Source: Streptantibioticus silvisoli (GTDB lineage Bacteria > Actinomycetota > Actinomycetes > Streptomycetales > Streptomycetaceae). From it: a DNA stretch of 64,000 nucleotides. Positions 24,922-34,363 of the stretch are shown here, piece after piece. The translations under genes and the position numbers were made by a program. The notes below the pieces were generated by a model. That model ran no database searches and was not told the DNA's origin. It saw nothing but the letters and a program-made list of their open reading frames with translations. Position 1 is the first letter of the stretch, and each line of letters opens with the position of its first letter. The DNA lies in NCBI RefSeq assembly GCF_027947535.2, contig NZ_JAAGKO020000006.1, forward strand, positions 62,001 to 126,000, written 5' to 3'.

Positions 24922-26622
24922 ATGGTCACCCTCGCCCTGATCGGGCTGGTGGGCGGACTGATCACCGGTATTTCCCCCTGCATCCTCCCCGTCCTGCCGG
25001 TGATCTTCCTGTCCGGCGGGGTACAGGGCGCCCGGACCGCGGAGGGGGGACGGCGGTCCGGGCGGCGGCCTTACCTGGTCGTGGCGGGGCTCACCCTGAG
25101 CTTCAGCGTCTTCACCCTGGTGGGCACGCTGGCGCTGAGTTCGTTGCCGGTGCCGCAGGACATCATCCGCTGGGCAGGTCTCGTACTGCTGGTGCTGCTC
25201 GGCGCCGGCATGATGTCCCCCCGGGTGGAGGCCTGGCTGGAGAAGCCGTTCTCGCGGCTTCCGCAACGCCAGGTCGGTGCGGACCGCGGCGGGTTCGTCC
25301 TCGGGCTGGTGCTCGGCACCGTCTACGTCCCCTGCGCCGGACCCGTCCTCGCGGCGATCACCGTGGCCGGCGCGACCGGACGGGTCAGCGGGCACATCCT
25401 CGTGCTGACCCTGGCCTTCGCCATCGGCACCGCGATCCCCCTGCTGGTGTTCGCCCTCGCCGGACGCGGACTCGCCGAGCGCCTGCGGGTGTTCCGCAGC
25501 CACCAGCGCCGCATCCGCGTCTGCGCCGGTGTCGTCGTGATCGCCCTGGCCGTCGCGCTCACCACCAACCTCACCGATGCCGTCCAACGTGCCATCCCGG
25601 ACTACACCTCGGCCCTCAACAAGGGCGTGAACGGCTCGGGCGACGTCACCAGGGCACTGGGATCGGGCGGCAGCGCCGCGCTCGCCGCCTGCGCGCAGAA
25701 CCCGGACCCGACGGCCGGACTCCAGAACTGCGGTGCCGCGCCCGCGATCTCGGGCATCCAGCAGTGGCTGAACACCCCGAAGGGCATGCCGATCAGCCTC
25801 CGCTCCCTCAAGGGCAAGGTCGTCCTCGTCGACTTCTGGGCGTACTCCTGCATCAACTGCCAGCGCGCCATCACCCACGTCACGTCCTGGTACTCCACCT
25901 ACCAGGCCGACGGCCTCGTGGTGATCGGCGTGCACACACCGGAGTACGCCTTCGAACACGTCCCCGGCAACGTCGCGGCCGGTGCCAAGCGGCTCGGCAT
26001 CACCTATCCCGTGGCGCTCGACAACACGTACACGACCTGGAACAACTTCGGCAACGACTCCTGGCCGGCCGAATACCTCATCGACGCCAACGGCACGGTG
26101 CGTTACGCCTCCATCGGCGAGGGGGACTACGGCCACACCGAGTCCCTGATCCGCCAACTGCTCACCGCCGCGCACCCCGGGACCACCCTGCCCGCGGCGA
26201 CCCGCGTCGCCGACACCACGCCGACGTTCGCGTACGAGACCCCGGAGACCTACCTCGGCGCCGAACGCGCCAACAACTTCGCCTACGGCCCCACCCTCAG
26301 CGCGGGCACCCGGACCTACCACTACCCCTCCTCGGTGCCCGGCGACTCGTTCGCCCTGTCCGGCACCTGGTCGGTCGGCGGCCAGGCACTGACCGCGAAG
26401 TCGACGGCGGGCATCGCGCTGAACTTCGACGCCAACGACGTCTACCTCGACGTGGGCGGCACCGGTACCGTCACCGCCACGGTGGACGGCAGGACCACGG
26501 CGTACCGGATCTCGGGATCACCGGACATCCACACCCTGGTCAGCCGCAGGACCGCCCGGCGCAGCACGCTCAGGGTGACGCTGTCGCCGGGGCTCAGCGC
26601 GTACTCGTTCACCTTCGGTTAG
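24922..26622 (+). CDS. dipZ: DipZ-like fusion: CcdA-type membrane domain plus thioredoxin and C-terminal beta domain
   Basis: 566 residues. Residues 1-215 are a CcdA/DsbD-type six-helix electron carrier with redox cysteines in GISPCILP (Cys20) and VYVPCAGP. Residues about 280-430 form an extracytoplasmic thioredoxin/TlpA domain with the active site SCINCQ (Cys310, Cys313). Residues about 440-566 form a beta-rich C-terminal domain (TYHYPSSVPGDSFALSGTWSVGG) like the carbohydrate-binding-module fold of mycobacterial DipZ. The protein passes electrons from cytoplasmic thioredoxin to extracellular disulfides, for cytochrome c maturation or protein repair. ATG 24922 follows GGAGG by five bases. It is monocistronic. 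Confidence 0.9.
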   Translation: MVTLALIGLVGGLITGISPCILPVLPVIFLSGGVQGARTAEGGRRSGRRPYLVVAGLTLSFSVFTLVGTLALSSLPVPQDIIRWAGLVLLVLLGAGMMSPRVEAWLEKPFSRLPQRQVGADRGGFVLGLVLGTVYVPCAGPVLAAITVAGATGRVSGHILVLTLAFAIGTAIPLLVFALAGRGLAERLRVFRSHQRRIRVCAGVVVIALAVALTTNLTDAVQRAIPDYTSALNKGVNGSGDVTRALGSGGSAALAACAQNPDPTAGLQNCGAAPAISGIQQWLNTPKGMPISLRSLKGKVVLVDFWAYSCINCQRAITHVTSWYSTYQADGLVVIGVHTPEYAFEHVPGNVAAGAKRLGITYPVALDNTYTTWNNFGNDSWPAEYLIDANGTVRYASIGEGDYGHTESLIRQLLTAAHPGTTLPAATRVADTTPTFAYETPETYLGAERANNFAYGPTLSAGTRTYHYPSSVPGDSFALSGTWSVGGQALTAKSTAGIALNFDANDVYLDVGGTGTVTATVDGRTTAYRISGSPDIHTLVSRRTARRSTLRVTLSPGLSAYSFTFG

Positions 26623-26710
26623 AACCTCCCGGTCCCGCTCCCGACGCCGAGGGCCTGACGCGGCTGGCGTGGGCGTGGCGTGGGCGCGGCCGGCGTGCCG
26701 CGGAGGACCC

Positions 26711-26745
26711 GGCGGCGGGCGGTGTGCGGTGTGCCGCCCGCCGCC
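26711..26745. terminator. Bidirectional hairpin terminator
   Basis: A perfect 12-bp stem, GGCGGCGGGCGG paired with CCGCCCGCCGCC, with an 11-base loop between the convergent dipZ and binding-protein genes. Confidence 0.8.
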
Positions 26746-26753
26746 GGAGCGGG

Positions 26754-28442
26754 TTACTTCTGCCAGCCGATGGTCTCCGGCAGCGGGGTGCCGAAGATGG
26801 TCGCGCCGACGTTGGCGAGGCCGTTCTTCACCCCGTAGATCGACGGTCCGCTGTACAGGGGCAGGAACGCGTACTGCTTGAGCTCCTGCTGCTCGACCTT
26901 GTTCGCGGCGGCGATCTGCCGGGTCAGGTCGGCGATCTGCGAGACGGCCTTGATCTGCTTGTCCAGCGCGGCGGTTCCGGCGCCGGTGATGTTGGACGGG
27001 CTGGTGGAGCAGTACTGCTCGCACAGGTAGCGCTGGCCGAAGGGGTCGAGCGAGCGGTTGCCGGAGAGGAACAGGTCGAAGTCGTGGGTGCTGATGACCT
27101 TGGCGAAGTCGGACTCGTCGACCGTGCGGATGGTCACCTTGACCCCGATCGGCTTGAGCATGGCGACGAAGGCCTCGGCGGTGGCCTTGTCCAGCGGGTC
27201 GTCGCCGATGAGGGTGTAACCGACCTCCAGCTTCTTGCCGTTCTTCACCCGGACGCCGTCCGCGCCGGTCTTCCAGCCGTCCGCGTCCAGCGTCTTCCCG
27301 GCGTCCCGCGCGGAGTGGGTGATGACCTTGGCGACGTTGTCCTCGTAGCCCTTCTGGAAGCTGTAGAGCAGCCCGGAGCCCGGCAGCGGTTCCGCGTAGT
27401 CGAGTCCCTGGAACTCGATCCGCGCGATCTGCGGACGGTCGATCGCCTCCATGATCGCCTTGCGGACCGGGAGTTCGGACAGCTCGGGCGACTTGGTGTT
27501 CAGGTACAGCGCGTACTCGAACGGGCTGCCGCCCCGCCGGATCGTCGTTCCCTTGACGCCGCTGATCTGCTTCAGGCCCTCCGCGTCGCCGGTCGTGGCG
27601 TAGTCGACCTGGCCGTTGCGGAACGCGTTCACGGCGGCGGTGGATTCGAGGTTGACGAAGATCCGCTTGTCGAGCTTGCCCCGCTTCCCCCACCACTTCG
27701 GGTTGCGGACGAACGTGATGTCGCCCGAGTGGGTGTCCCAACTGCCCACGGTGTAGGGGCCGGTGCCCCACTGGGCGTTGGCCTTCTTCAGGTAGGCGGT
27801 GTTGAAGTCGGTGACGTTTGCGGCCTTCGGGTTGAGGAAGGTGGAGAACAGCGCCGGCCAGGAGGCGTCCGCGCCCTTGAAGGTGATGACCGCCTGCTTG
27901 GCGTTCACGCCCGCGGTGACCGAGGTGATGTGGTCGTAGCCGTCGGTGGACGAGGCGTTGAACTTGGAGTCGGATCCGTTGTTCGCCTTCCAGGTGGCTT
28001 CGATCGCCTTCCAGTCGATCGGCGTGCCGTCGTTGAAGACCGCCTTGGGGTTGATGGTGAGGGTGACGACCTGGTTGCCGCCGGTCACCTTCACGGCCAC
28101 GTGGCTGTAGTAGTCCGGGTTGTACTGGACGGCGCCGGTGGGCGAGTACGTGATGGCGTCGGCGTTGTACCAGAACCAGACCCGGGCGGCGGTGAGGGTG
28201 GCGTCGGCGTCGAAGGGGTTGCCCTGGTCGTCGAAGGTGCCGGCGGTGGTGTAGGTGCCGCCGTCCTTGATGTCGGCGTAGGGCTGCGGGTCGTAGTCGA
28301 CCGCGGCGGCGGCGGTCTTCGGCGTCGCGGGGCCGCCCGCCGGGGACGAGCCGGCACCGCCGGAGGCGGAGCAACCGGTCGCGGTGAGTCCGATCGCGGC
28401 GGCGAGGGCGACGCAGGGCAGCAGCAGTCCATGGCGTTTCAC
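26754..28442 (-). CDS. Peptide-type ABC transporter substrate-binding lipoprotein (SBP_bac_5)
   Basis: 562 residues. The N-terminus KRHGLLLPCVALAAAIGLTA leads to the lipobox TATGC (Cys24). The mature protein follows the family 5 oligopeptide/nickel-binding order: NPFDADATLTAARVWFWYN, LTINPKAVFNDGTPIDWKAIEATW, WGTGPYTVGSW, VRKAIMEAIDRPQIAR and, near the end, LPLYSGPSIYGVKNGL. It closes a four-gene minus-strand operon after two permease genes and a fused ATPase gene, with a 175-base gap before it. GTG 28442 is chosen because the signal peptide begins there and GGAAGG lies ten bases upstream. The ligand is unknown. Confidence 0.9.
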   Translation of the reverse strand: MKRHGLLLPCVALAAAIGLTATGCSASGGAGSSPAGGPATPKTAAAAVDYDPQPYADIKDGGTYTTAGTFDDQGNPFDADATLTAARVWFWYNADAITYSPTGAVQYNPDYYSHVAVKVTGGNQVVTLTINPKAVFNDGTPIDWKAIEATWKANNGSDSKFNASSTDGYDHITSVTAGVNAKQAVITFKGADASWPALFSTFLNPKAANVTDFNTAYLKKANAQWGTGPYTVGSWDTHSGDITFVRNPKWWGKRGKLDKRIFVNLESTAAVNAFRNGQVDYATTGDAEGLKQISGVKGTTIRRGGSPFEYALYLNTKSPELSELPVRKAIMEAIDRPQIARIEFQGLDYAEPLPGSGLLYSFQKGYEDNVAKVITHSARDAGKTLDADGWKTGADGVRVKNGKKLEVGYTLIGDDPLDKATAEAFVAMLKPIGVKVTIRTVDESDFAKVISTHDFDLFLSGNRSLDPFGQRYLCEQYCSTSPSNITGAGTAALDKQIKAVSQIADLTRQIAAANKVEQQELKQYAFLPLYSGPSIYGVKNGLANVGATIFGTPLPETIGWQK

Positions 28443-28617
28443 TGACAAGTGGCCTTCCGTGAGGGGCGGTTGGGGGCGGTTTGTGCTGGCGGAGGGGAAA
28501 AGCGGTATCCGGCTTCGTCGGGCCGAACGGAGGGTGCTTGGGGTACGTCGCCCGCACCGCATGCGCCGACCGGGTCGAGCGCCGGCCCGTGGCCGTTCGG
28601 TCCCGTCCGGCGGGGGA

Positions 28618-30852
28618 TCAGCCGGCGTGACAGGCGAACCGGTGGTCCGCCCGGCCGGGCACCGGCGTGGTCCCGGGGTGTTCGTCGCGACAGCGGGCGC
28701 GCAGCTCCGGGCCGAGCGTGCGGTGCAACGGACAGCGGTCGACGAAGACGCACCCGACCGGCGCGGCGGGCGCGCGGCCCGGGGAGCCGGGGACCGCGGA
28801 CACACCAGGCGCGCCGAACACGCCGGGCGTACCGGGCAGTTCGCCGTCCAGCACGATCCGCTCCCGGCCGCGCTGACGCTCCGGGTCGGGAACCGGTACC
28901 GCGGACAGCAGCGCCCGGGTGTACGGGTGCCGGGGATCGGCGAAGACCGACTCGGTGGCACCGGACTCCACGATGCGCCCGAGGTACATCACCGCCACCC
29001 GGTCGGCCACGTACCGGACCACCGCCAGGTCGTGCGCCACGATCAGGTACGCCAGGCCCAGTTGCCGCTGGAGGCCGGCCAGCAGGTTGATCACCCCGGC
29101 CTGCACCGAGACGTCGAGCGCCGAGACCGGTTCGTCGAGCACCAGCAGCTTCGGTTCCACCGCCAGGGCGCGGGCGATGCCGATGCGCTGGCGCTGCCCG
29201 CCGGACAGCGCGGCGGGGAACCGGTCGGCGGCCGAGGCGTCCAGGCCCACGAGCCGCAGCAGTTCGAAGACCCTGGCCCGGATCTCCTTGCGCGGGCGGC
29301 CGATCGCCTGGAGCGGCTCCGCCAGCAGTTGGGAGACCGGCAGGCGCGGGTCCAGCGCGCCGAGCGGGTCCTGCATCACGATCCGCAGGGTGCCGCGCAG
29401 TTCGCGGATGCGGGCCGCCGAGCGCAGGTCAGCGGTGTCGGTGCCGGCCACCTCGATCCGGCCGCCCTCGGGCCGGCGCAGCCCCATGATCTCCAGCAGG
29501 GTCGTGGTCTTGCCGCTGCCCGACTCACCGACCAGGCCGAGCGTCTCGCCGGCCCGCAGGTCGAAGGAGACCCCGTTGACCGCGTGCACCGTGCCGACCC
29601 GGCGTTTCAGCAGCGCGCCCCGGGTCATGGGGAAGGTGCGCACCAGGTTGTCCACCCGCAGCAGCACCTCGCCCGGCGCGGTGCCCGGCGCGGCGCCCGG
29701 CGCGGCCGGCTCCGGGGCCGGCCGGATGTCCACCGCGTCCCCCGGCTGCTCATGAGCCGCGGTCGGGCCGGTCACCGGATCGAGTGTCCCGGCCGCGATG
29801 TCGTCGGCACGGACGCAGGCGACGGTGCCGTGCCCGGCGATCGGGCGCAGCGGCGGTTCCTGCGTACGGCACGCGTCGACGGCCAGCGCGCAGCGCGGGG
29901 CGAAGGGACAGCCGCCGGGCAGGTCCACCAGCGACGGCGGTTCACCGCCGATCGGCAGCAGCGGACGGCGTTCGCCCGCGTCCACGGTGGGCACCGCCGC
30001 CAGCAGTCGGGCCGTGTAGGGCATGGCCGGCCGCCGGTAGAGCTCCCGGACGCCGGCCTGCTCGACGATCCGCCCCGCGTACATGACGGCCACCTCGTCC
30101 GCGTACCCGGCGACCACCCCCAGGTCGTGGGTGATCAGCAGCAGCGCGGCCCCGGTCTCGGCCTGCGCGGTGCGCAACACCTCGAGGATCTGCGCCTGCA
30201 CGGTGACGTCGAGTGCCGTGGTGGGTTCGTCGGCGACCAGGACGGCCGGCCGGTTCGCGACGGCCAGGGCGATCACGACGCGCTGCCGCATGCCGCCGGA
30301 GAACTCGTGCGGGAACGAGCGGGCACGGTTGCGCGGATCGGGGATGCCGACCAGGTCGAGCAGTTCGACGGCGCGCTCGCGGGCCGCGGCGCGCGAGAGG
30401 TCCTGGTGGACCCGCAGCGCGTCGCTGAGCAGCCGGCCCACCGAGAAGATCGGGGTGAGCGCGGAGAGCGGGTCCTGGAAGACCATGCCGATCTTGCGGC
30501 CGCGCACGCGGGACAGTTCGCGGTCCCGCAGCCCGACCAGGTCGCGTCCGTTGAGCAGCACCTGCCCGTCGAGCCGGGCCGAGGGCGGCAGCAGGCCCAT
30601 GACGCCCGTCGCGGTCGCGGACTTGCCCGAGCCGGACTCGCCGACGATGCCCAGCGTGCGGCCGGGCAGCAGGTCGAAGCTGACGCCGCGCACCGCCTCG
30701 ACCGGTCCCGCCTCGGAGGGGAAGGAGATCCGCAGGTCGCGTACGGACAGCACCGGCCGCGGGCCGTCCCCGCCGGGGCGAGGGGCACCGGCCGGTGTGG
30801 TGGGCGACGGGTGGGGCAGCGTCGCGGGCGGGGGCGGCGGGGTGCCGGTCAT
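28618..30852 (-). CDS. Fused dual ABC ATPase of peptide transporter (DppD-DppF type)
   Basis: 744 residues containing two complete ATPases in one chain. The first has Walker A GESGSGKSAT, signature FSGGMRQRV and Walker B AVLVADEPTTALD, and ends in the oligopeptide family's Cys-rich C-terminal segment (GCPFAPRCALAVDAC). A Pro/Ala-rich linker (about residues 370-400) leads to the second, with GESGSGKTTT, LSGGQRQRI, LLVLDEPVSALD and a second Cys motif (GCVFVDRCPLH). The two Cys motifs are [4Fe-4S]-type signatures found in Opp/Dpp ATPases. The ATG overlaps the preceding permease stop (ATGA). The fusion fixes a 1:1 heterodimer. Confidence 0.92.
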   Translation of the reverse strand: MTGTPPPPPATLPHPSPTTPAGAPRPGGDGPRPVLSVRDLRISFPSEAGPVEAVRGVSFDLLPGRTLGIVGESGSGKSATATGVMGLLPPSARLDGQVLLNGRDLVGLRDRELSRVRGRKIGMVFQDPLSALTPIFSVGRLLSDALRVHQDLSRAAARERAVELLDLVGIPDPRNRARSFPHEFSGGMRQRVVIALAVANRPAVLVADEPTTALDVTVQAQILEVLRTAQAETGAALLLITHDLGVVAGYADEVAVMYAGRIVEQAGVRELYRRPAMPYTARLLAAVPTVDAGERRPLLPIGGEPPSLVDLPGGCPFAPRCALAVDACRTQEPPLRPIAGHGTVACVRADDIAAGTLDPVTGPTAAHEQPGDAVDIRPAPEPAAPGAAPGTAPGEVLLRVDNLVRTFPMTRGALLKRRVGTVHAVNGVSFDLRAGETLGLVGESGSGKTTTLLEIMGLRRPEGGRIEVAGTDTADLRSAARIRELRGTLRIVMQDPLGALDPRLPVSQLLAEPLQAIGRPRKEIRARVFELLRLVGLDASAADRFPAALSGGQRQRIGIARALAVEPKLLVLDEPVSALDVSVQAGVINLLAGLQRQLGLAYLIVAHDLAVVRYVADRVAVMYLGRIVESGATESVFADPRHPYTRALLSAVPVPDPERQRGRERIVLDGELPGTPGVFGAPGVSAVPGSPGRAPAAPVGCVFVDRCPLHRTLGPELRARCRDEHPGTTPVPGRADHRFACHAG

Positions 30853-31811
30853 CGCGTTCCTCCTGACGAGCCGGTGGCCGACGCCGGATCGAGCGCGTCG
30901 CGCAGCCCGTCGCCGATCAGGGTCATCGAGACGGTGAGCAGCACCACCAGCCCGGCGGGGAAGCCGAACAGCCACGGAGCGCTGGTGAGCGAGCCGGAGC
31001 CGTCGGCGAGCATGGTGCCCAGCGAGACGTCCGGGGTCTGCACGCCGAAGCCGAGGAAGGACAGCGCGGTCTCGCTCAGTACGGTGGCGACCACCCCGAG
31101 GGTGAGGTTCAGCACCAGCAGCGAACCGAGGTTGGGGATGATGTGCCGGGCGACGATCCGCCACGGTCGCACCGCCATGAACTCGGCGGCGGTCACGTAG
31201 TCGCGTTCGCGCAGTGACGTGGAGACCGACCAGATGACCCGGGCCGTGCCCATCCAGCCGAACACGGTCAGCACCACGATCAGCACGCGCCAGTCCCCGG
31301 CGAGCCGGTGCGAGACCAGCGCCAGGATCAGGAACGACGGCACCACCAGCAGGAAGTGGATCAGGGCGAGCACGGCCTTCTCCACCCGGCCGCCGAGGTA
31401 GGCGGCGCCGGCGCCCACCACCGCCGCGACGACCACGGTCATGACGGAGACGCTGACCGCTATCGCGAGCGACCGCTGAAGTCCGTGCACCGCCTCGGCG
31501 TAGACGTCGTTGCCGCCCTGGTTGGTACCGAACCAGTGCGCCGCGCCCGGGGACCGGGTGAGCGCGGTGAAGTCCGGGTCGGAGTAGCGCCAGTGCGTGA
31601 ACGCCGCGCCGAACAGGCTGAACAGCACCAGCAGGGCGAACACCGCGGCCCCGGCGACGGCGGGGCGGTTGCGCAGGTAGCGCCGCAGGTAGAGGCGGCC
31701 GAGGCCGATCCCGTGGCCGCCCGCCTCCCCGCCCGGCCCGCCCGGGGGAAGATCGGCCCCCGCCTGCGGAACGATCAGCGCGGTCGGCGGCGTGGACGTC
31801 TTCGGTGCCAT
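30849..31811 (-). CDS. Peptide-type ABC permease (DppC-like)
   Basis: 320 residues with a cytoplasmic Pro/Gly-rich N-terminus, an OppC_N-like first membrane segment (LFSLFGAAFTHWRYSDPDF, then HWFGTNQGGNDVYAEAVHG) and five further membrane segments. The EAA loop is AAEFMAVRPWRIVARHIIPNLGS. The sequence LSFLGFGVQTPDVSLGTML is a DppC/OppC hallmark. The ATG follows the DppB-like stop by one base, and the end overlaps the fused ATPase gene by four, so it is the second gene of the operon. Confidence 0.92.
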   Translation of the reverse strand: MAPKTSTPPTALIVPQAGADLPPGGPGGEAGGHGIGLGRLYLRRYLRNRPAVAGAAVFALLVLFSLFGAAFTHWRYSDPDFTALTRSPGAAHWFGTNQGGNDVYAEAVHGLQRSLAIAVSVSVMTVVVAAVVGAGAAYLGGRVEKAVLALIHFLLVVPSFLILALVSHRLAGDWRVLIVVLTVFGWMGTARVIWSVSTSLRERDYVTAAEFMAVRPWRIVARHIIPNLGSLLVLNLTLGVVATVLSETALSFLGFGVQTPDVSLGTMLADGSGSLTSAPWLFGFPAGLVVLLTVSMTLIGDGLRDALDPASATGSSGGTR

Positions 31812-31812
31812 G

Positions 31813-32796
31813 TCAGCTCACCCGGACTCTCGGGTCGAGGAACACCGTCGCCAGATCCGCCAGGACCGCGCCGATCGCGGTCATGGCCGCGCCGAACGCG
31901 GCGGTGGCGACGGCTCCGTGCACGTCGTTCTTGCTGATGGTCTCGACGAAGTACTGACCCATGCCGTCCCAGCCGAAGACGGTTTCGGTGATCACCGCTC
32001 CGGTGAAGATCGCCGGGACGGTGAAGGCGACCGAGGTGGCGGTCGGGATGAGCGCGGCCCGCAGCCCGTGCCGGCGGATCGCCTGCGCCCTGGTGAGCCC
32101 GGTCGCCCGGGCGGTGCGCACGAAGTCCGCGTCCAGCGTGTCGAGCAGCAACGCGCGCTGCGTCAGGTGGTAGCCCACGTAGCCGATCAGGGTGAGCGTC
32201 ACCGTGGGGAGGATCAGGTGCAGCAGCCGGTCCCCGAGCACCGGCCAGAACCCGGTCACCCCCGGCGAGTTCTCCCCGGCGACGTAGAGGAAGCGCATCC
32301 CCGCGTGCTGGTTGAGCCAGATCGCGACGAAGACCACGGCCAGCGCCATCACGGCGGTGGGGATGTTGAAGAGCACCACGGAGACGGTCTGCGCGATCCG
32401 GTCGCCCCAGCCGTACTGCCGGGAGGCGGTCCACACCGCCAGCGAGACGCCGACCAGCACCGACAAGGCGGTGGACAGCAGCACCAACTCCCCGCTCACC
32501 ACAGCCCGGTAGCCGATCTCGCCGTTGACCGCGATGCCGGTCGGCGAACTGCCCCAGTCGAAATGGAGCACGATGTTCGCCAGCCAGTGCCACCACCGGT
32601 CCACCACCGGCTGCCGGGGGTCCAGGCCGTAGGGGGCGAGCGCGGTGTCGATCTGCGCCTCGGTGCGGACCGGGCGCAGCGTGCGGTAGTCGGAGCGCGG
32701 ATCGAGGAACCAACTGGCGAGGAAGAACGTCGCGTTGGTGGCGACGACGATCATCAGCAGCCAGCCGGTCGTCTTGCGCGCGAGGTAGCGGAGCAT
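31813..32796 (-). CDS. Peptide-type ABC permease (DppB-like)
   Basis: 327 residues, first gene of the peptide-transporter operon. It opens with MLRYLARKTTGWLLMIVV, the usual DppB N-terminal membrane anchor, has about six membrane segments, and carries the EAA loop VRTARATGLTRAQAIRRHGLR followed by TETVFGWDGMGQYFVE, typical of DppB/OppB. The ATG at 32794-32796 is chosen on homology. An in-frame extension of 46 codons to 32934 is open but unlike permeases, though it begins MMSLCC and could be a separate small frame. Confidence 0.9.
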   Translation of the reverse strand: MLRYLARKTTGWLLMIVVATNATFFLASWFLDPRSDYRTLRPVRTEAQIDTALAPYGLDPRQPVVDRWWHWLANIVLHFDWGSSPTGIAVNGEIGYRAVVSGELVLLSTALSVLVGVSLAVWTASRQYGWGDRIAQTVSVVLFNIPTAVMALAVVFVAIWLNQHAGMRFLYVAGENSPGVTGFWPVLGDRLLHLILPTVTLTLIGYVGYHLTQRALLLDTLDADFVRTARATGLTRAQAIRRHGLRAALIPTATSVAFTVPAIFTGAVITETVFGWDGMGQYFVETISKNDVHGAVATAAFGAAMTAIGAVLADLATVFLDPRVRVS

Positions 32797-33646
32797 GACG
32801 GCGTGTGGTTCTCCAGGCAGGGGGAGGCGTACGCCGATGCGCACGCGATCAATGTGCGGCGTAGGTGTCCTCACCACCAGAGGTGGCCGGTCTTCGCCAT
32901 GTGATCGCAACACGGCGCAACACAACGACATCAACCGGACGTCCGGACCCCCTCCGCGGACCGTCGGGCCGCCGGGACGGAACCTCCGCGGGGGGCGCCG
33001 GGCGGGGCCGGTTGGCTCGCCGGTCGGCCGGTCGGGACGCCGCCGGACCCCGTCGGGACGCCGGTGGGGACCAGTCGGGCGCCGACCGGGCCCAGTCGGG
33101 CCGCCGTCAGGGACCGCTCCGCGCTGCGGACGCGCACCGCCGTAGCCACCCGGCGCCGTTGACCCGGCGCCGTGAACGCGGATCGGTCGCGACCCGATCC
33201 TGACGAGCCGTCACATACGCGCCGGTGCGTCGAAGCCCACCGGCGCCACGACCGGGCCTGCCGAGCACCGCCTGTCGTCAACGCCCGTGCCAACCAAGGT
33301 CGTTCCGCGCCGAAGGCACGTCACCGCACCCCTCCGCCGTACCCCCGGCGACGCTTGCGGGACTTCAGGCGCCCACTCGGCGCCCCTCGGACAACAGGCG
33401 CTCACCCAGCGCACCCGGCCAACAGGCGTTCGCCGCCCCTGCGTTGGCCGCTCCGGCATCGGCTGCCACGGACGTCGGACGTTCCCCGCCGCCCGCCGGC
33501 CCCACCGCCGCCGGCCGGCCCCACCGCCGGCGGGCACCCCCACCGCCGGCGGACACCCCCACCGCCGGCGGGCACCCCCGCCCCGCCGGTCGGCCCCTAC
33601 TGCCCCCTACCCGCGCCGACTTGGGCGGGTTCGGCTTCCCGCGATG
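32797..33646. other. Divergent intergenic region, repeat-rich
   Basis: About 850 bases between the leftward peptide-transporter operon and the rightward tetR gene. It includes GTCGGGACGCCG-type repeats near 33010-33110 and a 19-bp tandem array at 33522-33578. Long open frames here lack ribosome binding sites and family resemblance. It marks the left boundary of the PKS cluster. Confidence 0.45.
33522..33578. repeat. 19-bp tandem repeat, three copies
   Basis: CACCGCCGGCGGGCACCCC at 33522-33540, 33541-33559 (one change, G to A) and 33560-33578, with degenerate copies upstream from about 33495. Confidence 0.9.
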
Positions 33647-33679
33647 AGGGGTTGCGCCGCGTCGCCCGTTCAGTAAATA
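33647..33679 (+). promoter_or_regulatory. Putative promoter of tetR with AGGGGTTG element at -35
   Basis: AGGGGTTG at 33647-33654 contains the start of a -35 hexamer TTGCGC (33652-33657). A 16-base spacer leads to -10 TAAATA (33674-33679). Transcription would begin at about the ATG at 33688, giving a leaderless message. The same arrangement recurs in this cluster at 35953, 37509 (minus) and 37612. Confidence 0.5.
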
Positions 33680-33686
33680 CTTACTG
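33671..33686. promoter_or_regulatory. TetR operator candidate
   Basis: CAGTAAATACTTACTG is an inverted repeat (CAGTAA-ATAC-TTACTG) covering the putative -10 and ending one base before the tetR start codon. Binding here would block the promoter, the standard autoregulation of TetR repressors. Confidence 0.65.
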
Positions 33687-33687
33687 C

Positions 33688-34302
33688 ATGCGTGACACTC
33701 GATCAGAACTTCTCCATGCCGCGGCGGAGGAGTTCGCCAGGCACGGGTCCCGGGGCACCCGGATCCAGGCCATCGTCAAGCGGGCCGGCGTCAACGAGCG
33801 GATGATCTACCACCACTTCGGCAGCAAGGACGAGCTGTACGCGAGCGTGCTGGCCGATCAGCAGTCCCAGCTCGGTCAGGCCTGGACGCCGGTGCTCGGC
33901 GAGGCCGTCGGACTGGAGCCCTACCCGGGCATGGTCCGCGCCCTCCAGGGGTTCTACGACGCCCTCGCCACGATGCCGCTGCTGCCGGCCCTGTGGATGC
34001 ACGAAGCGCTCAGCGGCTGGCAGACCCAACCGCTGCCCACTCCCGACAAGCTGCCCCCGGCGCTGCGGGAGCTGTACGAGCGCGGTCAGCACGAAGGCGT
34101 CTTCGTCAAGGAGACGCCGTTCGAGCAGGCGTACGGCGTCGCCATGGCGGCGCTCATCGCCCTGCCGATCTTCGCCCCCCGGTTCACCAAGATGGTGCCC
34201 GGCGCCATCGGTTCCGGCGCCTCCGCGGACCCCGACACCCGCGACCAGGTCATCGAACAGCTCGTCAACGGTTTCGTCGTACGCCCCGACCCCACCGGGT
34301 GA
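33688..34302 (+). CDS. TetR-family transcriptional regulator
   Basis: 204 residues. The N-terminal HTH is complete: SELLHAAAEEFARHGSRGTRIQAI, then VKRAGVNERMIYHHFGSKDELY with the family's Y-HHFGSK core. The remaining helical domain would bind a ligand. ATG 33688 is used rather than longer frames because the TetR fold starts immediately and the palindrome and -10 end just before it. The gene lies 61 bases upstream of a DHA2 exporter on the same strand. The usual logic is repression of the exporter until the cluster product or another ligand appears. Confidence 0.92.
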   Translation: MRDTRSELLHAAAEEFARHGSRGTRIQAIVKRAGVNERMIYHHFGSKDELYASVLADQQSQLGQAWTPVLGEAVGLEPYPGMVRALQGFYDALATMPLLPALWMHEALSGWQTQPLPTPDKLPPALRELYERGQHEGVFVKETPFEQAYGVAMAALIALPIFAPRFTKMVPGAIGSGASADPDTRDQVIEQLVNGFVVRPDPTG

Positions 34303-34363
34303 CGTCCCGCGACGCCAGCGGCCCCTTTTCACCACTCCTCAACCCACCACCACGGGAAGTGCC

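Noticed and set aside
24897-28445. A 1182-codon plus-strand frame across dipZ and the binding-protein gene
   Set aside because: It runs out of frame through dipZ and antisense through a clear SBP_bac_5 gene. Its composition is Arg/Gly/Pro-rich nonsense.
32797-32934. In-frame upstream extension of the DppB-like gene beginning MMSLCC, considered as another Cys leader peptide
   Set aside because: It lacks the LTRRR..DL...SA core of known leaders and has no stop before the permease. The Cys pair alone is not enough.
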